Notes: generated from the sequence alone by a model not told the origin. A DNA stretch of 64,000 nt from Asterias amurensis (GCF_032118995.1 NC_092653.1:24695202-24759201); one strand, 5' to 3'; shown: positions 23,691 to 35,513, counted from the stretch's first letter. Made by a program: numbers and translations.

Positions 23691-24215
23691 CAGAGTAGGT
23701 TTATTTATACATAAATGTCTTTTAGTAATGATTTATTGTATATAAAGATTTTGCTATGAATTTGCCAAATGTTGTATACTGTTAAACAAACATAATTTCT
23801 TGTAATTTTAATCAATTTGTTTTGATAACTTTTGTCCTGTTCATGCTACGTCCTTTAGTTTAATTTTAATATATTTATAAGGTAATGGATATATTTCTCT
23901 TTAGACAACAAAACTGTATCATGCATTGCCATCAAGAAAGAGGCTTTCAAAATTAATCAAATTATTGCATACAACAATTGTGCGCTGCTTGCGATCTGCC
24001 AAATGTTATGTTTATAACTTAAATTGATAAAAATTAAGTTAGGTTTTGTATTTATTTATTTATTTATTTACTTAATTATTTATTTGTTTTTATTGGTGGG
24101 GGTGGCTCTGGCATTCTTTATCTCGTTGAATGCATTGTAGGAAACTTAAAATAAACAACATTAGTATTAGTTCTTACTAAATCATTACAATTATTTGTTT
24201 CATTCTGTTTCCTTG
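23691..24215. other. No gene seen; AT-rich with (TTTA)n near 24048-24085
   Basis: A short TTTA-rich simple repeat lies at about 24048-24085; no exon candidate on either strand. Confidence 0.45.
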
Positions 24216-25100
24216 GTTAGATGTTACATAGGCCTAGGGGTTAGCAATGCGGGGTTAAAGTTGGGGTTAGCGTAAGCTTGGGTAAATAGATGTTAAACTT
24301 GTATTTGGGATAAATAATATTCACTTTTATTAGGTTGTTTCTGAGTTTAGGTAAGGAAACTATTAATTATATATTATAATTTGGGTTTGGGTTTGGGTTA
24401 AAACTATTTGATTTCTATGATTATTTTTTCTTAGTTAGATGTCACATGGGATTAGGGGTAGAGTTGAGGTTAGGTAAATAGATGTTAAATTTGCATGGGG
24501 GATAATGACTATTAAATTTAATTAGTTTGTTCCTAAAGTTAAGGTAAGGGGACTATTATACCAAACCAAAAACAGATGAATAATTTGGGTTTGGGTTAAA
24601 ACTATTTGATTTCCATGATTATACTTTCTTGGTTAGATGTTACATAGGCTTAGGGGTAGAGTTGAGGTTAGGTAAATAGATGTTTAATTTGCATGGGGGA
24701 TAATGGGAATTAACTTTAATTATGTTGTTCCTAAGTTTAGGTAAGGGAACTATTATGTACTAACCCAACAACAGATGCATAAATTTGGGTTTGGGTTAAA
24801 ACTGTTTGATTTCCATGATTATATTTTCTTAGTTAGATGTTACATAGGCTTAGGGGTTAAAGTTAACGTTAGATAAATAGATGTTAAATTTGCATGGGGG
24901 GATAATACCTATGAAATTTAATTAGTTAGTTCCTAAAGTTTAGGTAAGGGGACTATTATACTAAACAAAAAACAGATGAATAACTTGGGGGATAATGGAA
25001 ATTAATGTTACTTATGTTGTTCTTAATGTTAAGGGAAGGAAACTATTATACTAACCCAACAATAGATGCATTTTGGTATGCGATAAAACTATTTGATTTT
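24216..25100. repeat. Degenerate tandem array, period about 200 bp
   Basis: TTAGATGTTACATAGG or a close variant recurs at about 24217, 24434, 24633 and 24833. Each copy is followed by a GGGTTAG-rich stretch, GTTAAATTTGCATGGGGGAT, AGGGGACTATTATA and TTTGGGTTTGGGTTAAAACT. Four to five copies, diverged, no frame. Confidence 0.85.
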
Positions 25101-26375
25101 CTATTATGTTACTTTGGCCCTTTAAATGCTTATTATATGATGACATAATAATAAATAAGTGCTAACTTTGGTCTAGCTATAAATATATTTTTTTGATGAT
25201 TGATTGATTTCATTACTTGTAGATTGTATTTATTTATCTCATTCTTGGAGGGGGGGGGGGGGGTTCTATTATTCTTGTAGTTAGGCGAGGAAATATATTA
25301 TGTAACTTTATTACTTATTTACTTTTATTGGGAAAGGGGTAGTAATACTATTATTAACTTATAGTAACAATTATTACTTATGAAAATTATACTTGCCATA
25401 CCTTATTTGGTGTCAGTTCATTAAATTAAGCAGGGTTATTTGAAGTAATTTAAATAAATAAATTCATTTTAGTTCGTTATAATATACAACATTTTTAAAA
25501 AGCCTTATATCAGTGTTGCCTTATAAGTTTGTTGGCGACTTTGATGCGATTTGGTGTGCGCTGTTAAAAGTGATGGTTGACTATTGTAGCATTGCATGAT
25601 ACAGTTAGGTGCCACTGCTTAAAATACTAGTAATGTTTTAAATGAAACCGTTAACGTAATAGTAATGTAAACCACAGAGCCTCGCTTTCAAGTTCATTCT
25701 AAATTGAATTAAAAATGTATAGTTGATCATAAGATATGGCATCAGTCAGTTTTTACGCAGGGAGTTAATAAACAGCGCCCTCGCATGACAGTTTTAAAAG
25801 CGAACTTAGGTTAAATTGATGTATTAAATGTTTACAATTTCAATTAAAAATTACTGAAAGGCTCTGGACACTGTTGGTAATTGCCCAAAATAATTGTTAG
25901 CATAAAATCTTACTTGGTAACGAGCAATGGAGAGCTTGTTGATAGTTTAAAACATGGTGAAAAATGGCTCCCTCTAAAGTAACGTAATTTTTGAACAAAT
26001 TGTACGTAACTGTAGGCCCTATGTGGTTGTTAAAATTTTATTGAAAGAAGTTCAGAAAAATGCGTATTTCACATCATTTTTTAGTGTCTTAATTTAAGAT
26101 AAACGTCTAATTCTACTTTGTTTTAAATTCATGTTGAAATGCCTAAATTTACCCACAAGTACTTGTATTTTCTTTACTTGTAATTACTGTTATCTGTATT
26201 AACCATTGGTGAAATAAAGATCCTCTTTAAAGTATTGCATGTCTTCAAATTCTCTTTTTCTCTCATTTGCTTTTCTGGTGATGTCAAAGTTCATAGGTCT
26301 CATCTCATTTAAATTTTTTATTTTTTTTGACCCCCCCATCCTAAGGTTTAAATATTAGTTCCGAGCAAATTTTTT
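25101..26375. other. No gene seen; G run and truncated family 1 element
   Basis: A run of about 13 G lies at 25250-25263. A truncated family 1 element covers about 25855-25996 (GGCTCTGGACACTGTTGG). The rest is AT-rich. Confidence 0.5.
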
Positions 26376-26380
26376 CAAGA

Positions 26381-26463
26381 GCCGCCGTAGCGCAGCGGGC
26401 TAGCTCACAGCCCCCAGAATCCTGGGGCTGTGAGCCGGGTGGGTTCAAATCCTCTCCAGGACC
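26381..26463 (+). other. tRNA-like sequence with pol III boxes A and B and a long internal hairpin
   Basis: Box A TAGCGCAGCGG (26388-26398) and box B GGTTCAAATCC (26442-26452) match pol III consensus. Between them GCTCACAGCCCC and GGGGCTGTGAGC form a perfect 12-bp stem where an anticodon arm would sit. Acceptor and T stems do not pair well, so it is a tRNA-derived element or pseudogene, not a working tRNA. Confidence 0.6.
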
Positions 26464-26507
26464 CTTTTACCATTAAAATAAAGAATTTTTTTAAATTCTA
26501 GTAAAAA

Positions 26508-26576
26508 TGGGTAGGGCTTGAACCGGGGACCTTCCGCTCCGTAGTCTCTGGCCTTCACCGCTGTGCTACGAGCTGT
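26508..26576 (-). other. tRNA-like sequence (SINE head or pseudo-tRNA)
   Basis: Minus-strand box A TAGCACAGCGG (26568-26558) and box B GGTTCAAGCCC (26524-26514). It converges on the tRNA-like unit at 26381, about 50 bp away. Cloverleaf pairing is incomplete. Confidence 0.55.
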
Positions 26577-26689
26577 TATGAAAATCTAACGGTTTTTGGA
26601 GTGATGAATTTACCGCATTTGGACTTAGAAAATTTTTCACAAATTTCTCACCAAAAGTTTTGCCTGGCTCAAGCCTTGGATTTCTAGCT

Positions 26690-27010
26690 GATCTGAGGGT
26701 TGACCAAGGGCCTTGCTGGCTCAGATTTCTTGGGGCTGAGGGGGTGGAGTGCTAAAAGGCAGTCAGTAGAGCTGGGCTGCTGAGGGGACTGGAGAGCTAT
26801 AAGGCAGTCGCTGGAGTTGGGCTTCTGAGGGGCTGGAGGGTTGGATGGCAGTCACTGACTGATCTGAGGGTTAGGGTTGGGGTCTTGGAGGACTGGATGG
26901 CTGGCAGTGGTGTTGGACTTGGAGACTTGGGGTTAGGGTCAGGGCTGGATGCCTGGCAGGGTTGGGGTTGTTGGACAGTCCGTTAGCGAGTCCCTTGAAG
27001 TGGTTATGGT
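26690..27010. repeat. Degenerate G-rich segment with GGGTTAGGG-like blocks
   Basis: Imperfect repeats of CTGAGGGGCTGGAG and GGGTTAGGGTTGGGGT type sequence on the plus strand. No open frame of note. Confidence 0.5.
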
Positions 27011-27539
27011 GAAGGCTTAGCGTAAGGGTACGGGAGACGTACTAGTAGCCATCTTGATGGTGGTAATGTCGCACGAGATAAGTTTAATATATTTTGAAGT
27101 GGTGGTTTTGGGGTATGCTTGTTGGATCGAAGGTGTGCTGTATTTTTTTCGCGAAGTGATGAGGACGCTTTAAATTAAATATTTTTCCCGGCTTTTTTTA
27201 TAGGTGGGATAAATTTGTAATTAAGTACCTTTTGGATAAAATAAATTCTAGAGCCACCATGTTAACTCTGCCAGTTGGATTTTAAGGATGTTAATTTAAT
27301 CAGCAAAATTTAAAATTTAACACTGGCATCTAGGAAATTTTTGCGTTTTTCAAAATTCAGGCTTTTTGGAACAAAATTAAATACTAAGGAATAAGTCGCG
27401 CGTATTTTTCCCCCTATAGGCTAAAATCAGGCACTACTGTTTGCGCATCGAGATGATGTCTAATAGGCTCTTATTTATTTTTTTAGTCAAAGCTTTTATG
27501 GGAAGTGGATATTAGCTGATGAAGTACTGTCACACCGAA

Positions 27540-28740
27540 CTAATTTCTCAAAATTAATGCTGCCCTCTTGCGATGGCGTTTTTTGCGATTTTTGCGATTT
27601 TTTAAAATTTTGTTTGTGTGTCTGGCTAAATGAAACCGCCTAAATGAACTACGCATATATGTCGCCCTCTAGAGCTTTATTATTCTCACAAATTTAAAAT
27701 GTTTTCTGAGGTTGTTTTTTTTAACTGGTTTAGTATGGTCACATGAGACTGATGTTTAAAATTGAATGGTGCCCTCTTGTGATGACGTATTTGCGATTTT
27801 TGCGATTTTCACGATTTTCGCGATTTTTGCAATTTTGTGCGTGTTTATATGACTGGCTAAAAGAAACCGCATAAATGAACCTGCGCATAAATTTCACGCT
27901 CTAGAGACTTACTGTTTTCACAAATTTAAAATGTTTCTTAGGTTGTTTTTTTAGATGATGTAACATGGTCACGTGACTGATCTTTAAAAATGACTGCTGC
28001 CTTCTTGTGATGATGTTTTTGCGATGTTTTGCGATTTTTTTCAATTTTTTCAATTTTGTGTGTGTTTAAGCGTCTGGCTTAAAGAAACCGCATAAAAGAA
28101 CCTGCGCATATATGTCGCCCTCTAGAGATTTATTATTTTCACAAATTTTAAAATGTTTTCTCAGGTTGTTTTTTTAGCTGGTTCAGTATAGTCACATGAC
28201 TGATCTTTAAAAATGAATACTGCCTTCTTGGGATGACGTTTTTGCGATTTTTTGTGATTTTTGCGATTTTTTCAATTTTGTGTGTGTTTGTGTGTCTAGC
28301 TAAAAGAAACCGCATAAATGAACCTGCGCATATATGTTGCCTCTAGAGATTTATTATTTTCACAAATTTAAAGTGTTTTTTTCAGGTTGTTTTTTTAGCT
28401 GGTTTCGTATGGTCACGTGACTGATCGTTAAAATTGAATGGTGCCCTCTTGTGATGACGTGTTTGCGATTTTTTGCGTTTTTCACAATTTTTGCAATTTT
28501 GTGTGTGTTTATGTTTCTGGCTAAAAGAAACCGCATAAATGAACCTGCGCATGTATGTCGCCCTCTAGAGATTTATTATTTTCACAAATTTAAAATGTTT
28601 TCTCAGGGTTTAAAAATGAATGCTGCCTTCTTGTGGTGACGTTTTTGTGATTTTTTTGCGATTTTTTGCGACTTATTGCGATTTTTGCGATTTTATTTTT
28701 ACAATTTTGTGTGTGTGTACTTGTGTCTGACTTAAAGAAG
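27540..28740. repeat. Tandem array of about 220-bp units rich in GCGATTTTT
   Basis: GCCCTCTAGAG or a close variant recurs at about 27664, 27895, 28119, 28339 and 28560. Each is followed by TTCACAAATTTAAAATGTTT and preceded by several GCGATTTTT blocks and AAAGAAACCGCATAAATGAA. About five and a half diverged copies. Short frames are incidental. Confidence 0.85.
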
Positions 28741-29325
28741 CCGATTTGGATTTAGTTTATGTGTTTAATATATTTTGAAGAGTGTGTTAGAAATGTTTTT
28801 TTTTATAGTTTTACCATATTTAATTTAAAAACAATTTGGAAGCTGCTTTTTTTACAGGCAATAATGTTTGATGACACCGGTTATTTTGTATTTTGCATCC
28901 GATCAATCGATTCCGTACAACAATAACAATTTTACAATAGAAGAAACAAATTTATATTAAACACATTATAAAAAGTACGTTTAGAACAAGTAGATTCAGT
29001 TGAATGTTCATGTTTTATTTACCAATCACTTCAACTTCAAGTTATTCACAGGTAACGTGCAATAATGAACAAAGAGACTTGTACAGTCTGTCAACAATTA
29101 ATTTACCCATAACACGTTCAATAGGGTCTGAACTTGCCTGCCATGATTCTAAGATATTAAATGTAGCAAAGAAACAGTGAAGACGGATCGATATCATGGC
29201 AAGCACTCAGAACCCCGGATTTTACTAATATCGGAAGTATAAACTAGTAATATAACCCTTCACCATTATAACAATAACAAAAAGAGCCGCGCTGGTAATT
29301 ATCCTTCGTTCCTTAAAGCTCCATT
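28741..29325. other. No gene seen
   Basis: AT-rich sequence following the GCGATTTTT array. No exon candidate on either strand. Confidence 0.4.
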
Positions 29326-29334
29326 CCACTTAAA

Positions 29335-29560
29335 TAAACTAACCCTAATTTCAAACTTTCTCTAATACTATCCATGACATTAATCACGTATGTAACCAAA
29401 ACCCTGACCCCGCTTTAAACTTAACCCTAAACCTTGACCCTAATCGTAACCCTAACCCCAATTCTAACCTAATCCTAACGCTATCCTAACACTAACCCTG
29501 TATGACCCCTAACACTGACCCGATTCAAGCTTAACCCTAACCCTCATCTTACTACCTGAT
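29335..29560. repeat. Degenerate telomere-like CCCTAA array
   Basis: Many ACCCTAA, ACCCTGA and CCTAACC hexamer variants, including TAACCCTAACCCC and AACCCTAACCCTC. Interstitial and degraded; it is not evidence of a chromosome end. Confidence 0.7.
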
Positions 29561-30195
29561 TCCCCTTTGTTGTGTTAACTTTTTAAATACTCTATAGATA
29601 TCAAAACAAATGCATGAGGCATGTTTATTAAAAATTAGCGACGGGAATTACTTTAGATAGTTAGATAGATAAATTTCTTCAATGTTCCAAATTAATACAG
29701 AGTATTGCTCTGTATTGATGCTTTACTGTTCCAAAGAACGATGATGATTTGTCTCTTATGCTGTATACTCTGATGACAATAGACCTTATGCACTTGACGT
29801 CATTGAGTAGGGCACCCTCGGCTTGAGGTCAAACAAAGGTCGCCTCTGACCCATTATGTTGATATTGTGAATGAAAAGCTTTCGAAGCGCCACGGCAGCT
29901 CGGGGCTGTATACTCCCTAATGGAAGCTGAGAAAGATTAAAGGGATGTTTATTGGCCCAATGACCAGGGGACTAATGTAAAGCGCATTGATACGGTTTAT
30001 TGTGAAATGCGCTATATAAGAACTTGTTATTATTATTATGTGCGCTGCGTAAGCAAAAAAAGCACGTACCTAGTTTTTTTTGCTTTACTTCTAAAATGGC
30101 GGTTTGATGACGTCAATGCATAAGGTCCATAAGAAGTTGGCTGTACTCTCTTGCAACTACGCAATGCATGTTGGACGATAATAGTAATGGAATCC
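29561..30195 (+). mobile_element. LINE/SINE 3' tail near 29875-30040; otherwise no gene
   Basis: CGGGGCTGTATACTCCCTAA, then AAGCGCATTGATACGG and GCGCTATATAAGAACTTG ending (TTA)n. This matches the tail at 52195-52345 (CATACTCCCCACCAGGGAGC, GTGAAGCGCTTTGGG). Confidence 0.55.
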
Positions 30196-30707
30196 TAAAG
30201 GCACTGGACACTTCTGACAATTACTCAAAACAGTTATAGCATAAAAAACTTATGAACAATGGATAGCTGTTTATGGTATGAAATATTGTGAGAAACCTCT
30301 CACTCTGGTTTTTGAGAAAGAGGTAATTTCTAAGCCAAATGTTAAAAGACTTGGGCCTGAAGTCTTTTATTAGGTATCTGAAAGCCGAAAATTTGTGCTA
30401 CAAGGGTGTTTTTTCTTTCATTATTCTCTTGCAACTTCGATGACCAATTGAGTCAAAATTTTCATAGACTTTTAAGTCATGCATAAATTGTAGCAGTGTG
30501 CCATTACTGACTCAAGTTCATTTCCCATCATGCACCAACTTATAACATGGCCGCCCACATGTAAGTCACTATTCTCGTATCGTCTTGAAGAAAGCTCAAC
30601 TATAGGCTCTAGTTTAAGAAGTTGTTACCATCTTAACACATGTGTTGGGATACACCAAGTGAGAATACTCGTTTTCACAAATACCGAACATGTCCAGTGC
30701 CTTTAAG
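30195..30707. mobile_element. TTAA-flanked foldback element, family 1, copy with internal insertion
   Basis: Ends AAAGGCACTGGACACTTCTG and ATGTCCAGTGCCTTTAA. About 140 bp of unrelated sequence (30495-30640) interrupts the right half, so this copy is about 510 bp rather than 370-400. Confidence 0.75.
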
Positions 30708-31262
30708 TGGGGAAAGCGAGGAAACCGTTTTGGAAATCTAAAGGGAGCTTACGTCAACTAAAAGACGACATCTCAGTTTCTCTCCGTGCCCAGGCAGAAG
30801 GTTACGATGAACTGAAGGTGACTAGAAACTCAATGGCGGCCCTGCATTAATAAGGATTGAAAAATATAACTCATTAAAGTCAACCTATTTTAGCTAATAT
30901 ATTTTTAAAGCACTGTACACGTGTATACCATATTCCGACGCCCCTATGTTATGACAATCCCTTCATGTAAATAATAGGGTAAGGGGAACGGTTAGAAATA
31001 GGAATGAGAGCTCTTAACTACATTGACAGATGAAAGAACAAAAGATGTCTCCAGAGGGGCGTACAAAATATAAAATCTCTGTCATGGGGCAGCGATGATA
31101 GTGTCATTTTTAACCCCATCACCGCATCCCCCCCCCCTCCCCCCGCGCGAACCTTGGAGGTTATACAATAATGTAACTTTAATTTGTTACTTTGCCCAGT
31201 TGTGTATCAATGCAACACCGATAGCAAAATTGGTTCTAAGGGAAAACCTGTAGGTTTAACCC
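30708..31262. other. No gene seen; CCCCCCC tract at 31128
   Basis: Unique-looking sequence with a C-rich tract of about 16 bases at 31128-31144. No exon candidate. Confidence 0.4.
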
Positions 31263-31266
31263 ACTG

Positions 31267-31339
31267 TGCCTCTTAGCTCAGTAGGTAGAGCATCTGCTCA
31301 GTATGTGAAGAGTCCTGGGTTCAATTCCCATGGAGGGTT
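31267..31339 (+). pseudogene. tRNA-like sequence (decayed tRNA or SINE head)
   Basis: The D arm AGCTCAGTAGGTAGAGC is intact. The T arm CTGGGTTCAATTCCCAT pairs at four of five positions, the acceptor stem at five of seven and the anticodon stem at four of five. Position 33 is not T, so it is probably non-functional. A second similar unit follows at 31512. Confidence 0.55.
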
Positions 31340-31511
31340 GTAATTATTTTTTTCTTTTTATCATCCCCAGTGTGATTTTTTCACTGCTATGGTTATTACT
31401 GGCTTCTTTCCCTGTCTTTCACCTCTATGGACCCGGTTGGAATATTCTGTTTAAGACCAGACCCTTGCATGATGATTGGGTTTTAGTCCCTGCTGAACAA
31501 ATGTCATGCTG

Positions 31512-31585
31512 AGTCTCATAGCTCAGTTGGTAGTGCATCTGCCCAGAGAATCAGGGGTCCTGGGTTCAAATCCCACTGTGGACCA
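31512..31585 (+). pseudogene. tRNA-like sequence, second unit
   Basis: TAGCTCAGTTGGTAGTGCA D arm and CTGGGTTCAAATCCCA T arm, ending GGACCA. The acceptor and anticodon stems are broken. It lies about 170 bp after the first unit in the same orientation, which suggests SINE-type origin. Confidence 0.5.
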
Positions 31586-31786
31586 TTTTTTTATTTATTT
31601 TTTATCCAATAATAATAATTAAAATTGGTTTTTATATTGCGCTTTATACACCATGGTTGATTTATGTTGATTAGACACCATACCAAATATTCCGTTTGTA
31701 AGCTTTTTTTATTCATGGGCTTTAACTATTTTGTTCCAACAAAGATTTACCATATGTTCTTATACCAAAATACATGTAGATGAGGC

Positions 31787-32160
31787 TTAAATGCACTGGA
31801 CACCTTTGGTAGTTGTCAAAGACCAGTAATCTCACTTGTTGTATCCCAACATAAGCATAAAATAACAAATCTGTGGAAATCTTTACTCAATGGGCCATCG
31901 AAATTTGCAAGAGAATAACAGAAAAAACACCCTTGTTGCACCAATTTGTGTGCTTTCAGATGCATAATAAAAGGCTTCAGGCCTGAAGTACTTTATTATT
32001 TGAGTGAGAAATTACCACTTTCCCCAGAACTCTGTTACTTCAGAGGGAGCCGTTTCTCACACTGTTTTACGATATCAACAGCTCTCCATTGCTCATTACC
32101 AAGCAAGTTTTTCTGCTGAATAATACTTTGAGTAATACCAATAGTGTCCAGTGCCTTTAA
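31787..32160. mobile_element. TTAA-flanked foldback element, family 1
   Basis: Ends CTTAAATGCACTGGACACCT and AATAGTGTCCAGTGCCTTTAA. It lies directly next to the candidate exon at 32203-32272, whose donor is about 40 bp from its right end. Confidence 0.85.
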
Positions 32161-32202
32161 AAGTTCAAATGCCATCCCTAGAAAGGAACAAAAATATCTT
32201 AC

Positions 32203-32272
32203 CATTTTTGAGCATGGGTTGTGCATCTTCAATCTCAGAATCTTTATGGTCCTGCTGGCAATGAGTCCTCCT
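32203..32272 (-). other. Splice-bounded segment, possible alternative last exon of the phosphatase
   Basis: A 70-base minus-strand segment lies between acceptor AATTATTGTAG and donor GTAAGA. Joined in phase 1 to exon 6 it would read EEDSLPAGP and stop, a short acidic tail. In phase 0 it is open throughout and encodes DHKDSEIEDAQPMLKN near its end. It borders a TTAA-flanked foldback element (31787-32160). Alternative use is inferred from splice sites only. Confidence 0.35.
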
Positions 32273-32471
32273 CTACAATAATTAAGAAACAGAACGTACA
32301 CAGTTAATATATGATTAAATTTTAAAACTTCCAATTGGATCAGGTTGGCTCAGTGGTTTCTTTCCCTGCCTTTCACCTCTGTTCCAAAAGATCTCATAAA
32401 CAATTTTGGTTAAAGAGCCATTTTCCTGAGTCGCCGTGTGGGTACTTGATATAGTTTGTCGCAACTTACGT

Positions 32472-33093
32472 ACTTGTCCATGTACTTGTCCCAATTACTC
32501 ACAAAGTTATGTTAGAGAAAATAGAATTAGTTTTGCAAACCGCTTACCAACCAAAATGACCTATAGTATAAATGAAAAAAAATAGTTGATGGCCTGACAT
32601 ATGGTGCAGTCTTTCTCAAAGAACTTCTTTAGCCTTTGAGAAAGACTCTGCTAGGTTCCATAGAGTTATACATAAGAGCTAGAGGGCGCACTGGCCTATA
32701 TACACAACCCGGCATGCGCGCAGGCGGCCAGTTTCTAAGTTGACAAAACAGGCATCGCACAGCGTGTGTTTGTGCGGCCATTTTGTAAGTTGACACAACA
32801 GCATCGTGTATAGCGCTCAATAAACACAAACTCCAACGTGTACTTCATATTCAACGCGCGTACACATGGCGCGCGTGTCTCCTTGCGGTCCCGTCGCGTT
32901 TGTGCAAGAAGCATCATCAGTGCGACCTCTAGTTCTTATATATAACTCTATGGCTACACATGTAGGTTCAAATTGTCCGGCCATTAACTATTTTTTGCAT
33001 ATACCATAGGTCATTTTGGTTGGTAAGCGGTTTGCAACAGCTAATTATATCTCTCTAACATAACTTTGTTAGTAACAGGGACAAGTACACAGA
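32472..33093. mobile_element. Nested MITE cluster with long terminal inverted repeats
   Basis: Outer arms include a perfect 32-bp inverted repeat, 32533-32564 and 33006-33037 (TTGCAAACCGCTTACCAACC). Similarity extends outward to GTACTTGTCC on both sides. Inside is a second element with ends CATAGAGTTATACATAAGAG (from about 32657) and its complement ending about 32953. A piece of the AAAGACTCTGCTAGG element (32590-32650) is also present. Short minus-strand frames inside are incidental. Confidence 0.8.
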
Positions 33094-33890
33094 GGATGTG
33101 AAAGTTTGTTGACCTCAAGGTCTATAATTGACTAACAGTCAATATACAGTCAGATAGTATTAAGGTGCACCACTAAATAGTGACTGATGCATCAGTCACT
33201 ATCAGTCACCATCATGATGGTGAATCATCTGCCAAGACTCATGACAAATTCCTAACCCACAACTTTTCTGTGAACCAAAGAATGGAAGAAACTATAAATA
33301 AATAGGAAACTTGCAGATACAACCATGTGTACATCTTCTTTGTTTGCGTGTTGTCTCCGAGAAGAGCCGGTTTGGTCCCGACGTTTCAAACAGTATAGAC
33401 CATGTGACCTTTGTTTAAATAAGTGTGAGCTTGTACATTCTTTAGCTTTTTTGGCAGGCAATATACTGCACTAGTCATATGGGAAAGTTGACAATTTGTG
33501 TCATAATTTCCACATAAATCCAAGAGCTATGAAAGTAAAAACTGGACAAGTTTTGAGATGTGCCCCCTTTCATCATATCAACAGTTTATTATAGACAGTG
33601 CAATCTCCATAAAATATAACATTTTTATGTTTTCTTCCATTAGGCTGTGTACAAATCCTGCCTGCAGGAAGTCCAGGCTCGGTGGCTCTTTTGTAAACAT
33701 GTGATGTCACAGGTCACATCCTCTATACTCTGTTCATTTTCAGAAGAAGGTTAGGCTCATAGGAAGTGTGTTGTGTCGTTGTTGACTTTTAACCTAGCAC
33801 ATTTCAGGGCCAATTTCATAAAGCCTATGAGCAGAAGATGCTGCTTTGTAGAGCCGTTTATCCCGTGTGTGTAATGAAGGTAAAAGAACC
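33094..33890. other. No gene seen
   Basis: No exon candidate was found. GTGACTGATGCATCAGTCAC (about 33181-33200) is a near-perfect short palindrome. Confidence 0.4.
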
Positions 33891-33894
33891 CAGT

Positions 33895-34740
33895 GCACTT
33901 ATCGCAAAGAGAAGGGGTTCGTCCCGGTGTTCCTGGTTTGATTGGCTGCATAATGGGCCACAGCACCTTGTAAAACATTACATGGTGCTATGCTAAAGGA
34001 GTGTGTCTCATATTTCAAAACATAGTCCCACATACCTTGCAGGAAAGTACTGTTTGTTGAGCGCCTTGAGCTTCACTGAGTGACGGCTTTAAGCGCTAAA
34101 TGAGAAGCCACTTTCATTACTATATTGATTTCAAGACTACTTGTATAGAATCAGATTAGGTTGACATAGTGACTTTATTTAGTGTGGTGCACCATAACAG
34201 GAACTCAAATTTGCTGCATACCTAATTGGTGATCTGGAGACTAGACATCCTCAACCTGCCAAAATGCGTCTCTCTTTTGTGCATCAAAACTAGAACAACC
34301 TGAACAGGAGTAAGAAAGATAAAAGTTTTAGAGCGACATTTTGTAGATTTAGTCTTGTAAAGGTAAAATAAGCAAACTATCATTTAGTTGGGATGTAAGC
34401 CTTTGTGTAACACACATAAAAGAACCCAGTGCACTTATCGAAAAAGAAAAGGGGTTCGCCCCGGTGTTCCTAGTTTGATTGGCTGCATATTGCGCCACAG
34501 CACATTGTAAACCATTACATGCTGCCAAGTAAAAAGCAGTAGGTCTTAAAACAGAGTCCTACTTGCAGGAAGTACTGCATGTTGAAGCGCCTAGAGCGTT
34601 ACCGAGTGGCGGATATGTAAAAGAACCCGGTGCACTTATCGAAAAGAGAAGGGGTTCGGCCCAGTGTTCCTGGCTGTGGCTGCTATATGCGCTGTAGCGC
34701 GTTGTAAACCCTATAAGGTGCTAAATAATTGGGTCTCAGA
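33895..34740 (-). mobile_element. Three fragments of the tRNA-Ser/Leu-derived SINE body
   Basis: Blocks at about 33885-34010, 34425-34560 and 34615-34730 share AAAAGAACCCAGTGCACTTATCG, split here by small changes, and GGGGTTCG(T/C/G)CCC...GTGTTCCT. LINE-like tails follow each (AGCGCCTTGAGCTTCACTGA at 34060, AGCGCCTAGAGCG at 34585, AGCGCCTTGAGTACC at 34787). This indicates repeated insertion of related elements. Confidence 0.6.
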
Positions 34741-34786
34741 ATTCATCACCGCAATAACCTATCTTTCTGAAAGTTTGTATATGCTC

Positions 34787-34900
34787 AGCGCCTTGAGTAC
34801 CTTGTTTGGAAGATACTTGCGCTATATAAGACTTTGATATTATTATTATGTGAGCGCTATATAAGAAGCCACAACTATTATTATTATTTTGATTATTATT
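34787..34900 (+). mobile_element. LINE/SINE 3' tail with (ATT)n
   Basis: AGCGCCTTGAGTACC, GCGCTATATAAGACTTTG and two ATTATTATT runs separated by GTGAGCGCTATATAAGAAGC. Confidence 0.5.
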
Positions 34901-35505
34901 ACCTGTCAGATTCTGCTGAGTAGAACTTGCATGACTTTGATCAATATGTGAACAAGTTGAGTATCTCAGGCATGTCAAGTTTCAGATAAAAGCAGGGCCA
35001 GGGCAGGGCTCCATGGTGAACTGCTGCAGATGTGAACAAGTTAAACAAGAACATTAGAACCTTTGGTTTAACTTCTCCAGGTTAACCAAATTGAAAATCA
35101 GTTTGAATCAAGGACCCGATCTTCACTGTGCGGTAATGACCGGGTTAGTGGCTAGCCGCTTTTAACAGACCAAACTGCATGGAGGCGCGGTCCGTTAACA
35201 GCGGCAAGCAACGAACCCCCTGCCATAACCACACAGAACCGGGTCCTCGCACTGTTATTCAAATTAATAAATAACTTTTTTAAACAAAATAAACGGCTCA
35301 AAGCCAAAACTACATTACTTCAAAGAGGGTCATTGTTTTTACAATATCAACAGCTCTCGAGTGGTCTTTACCAAGTGGGTTTTAAGGTCATAATTTGTGG
35401 CATAATTGTCAAAAGTGTACACTTCCTTTAAACCTGTTGTTGTGCATATTCCCTTTAAAGGATGTGGGTACTTTTTGTACGACACAAAACACAATTAACA
35501 TTAAA
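34901..35505. other. No gene seen; remnant of family 1 at 35300-35440
   Basis: ACTACATTACTTCAAAGAGG through TTTTACAATATCAACAGCTC is the right half of a family 1 foldback element, ending at CCTTTAA about 35438. Confidence 0.5.
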
Positions 35506-35513
35506 CTTTCACT

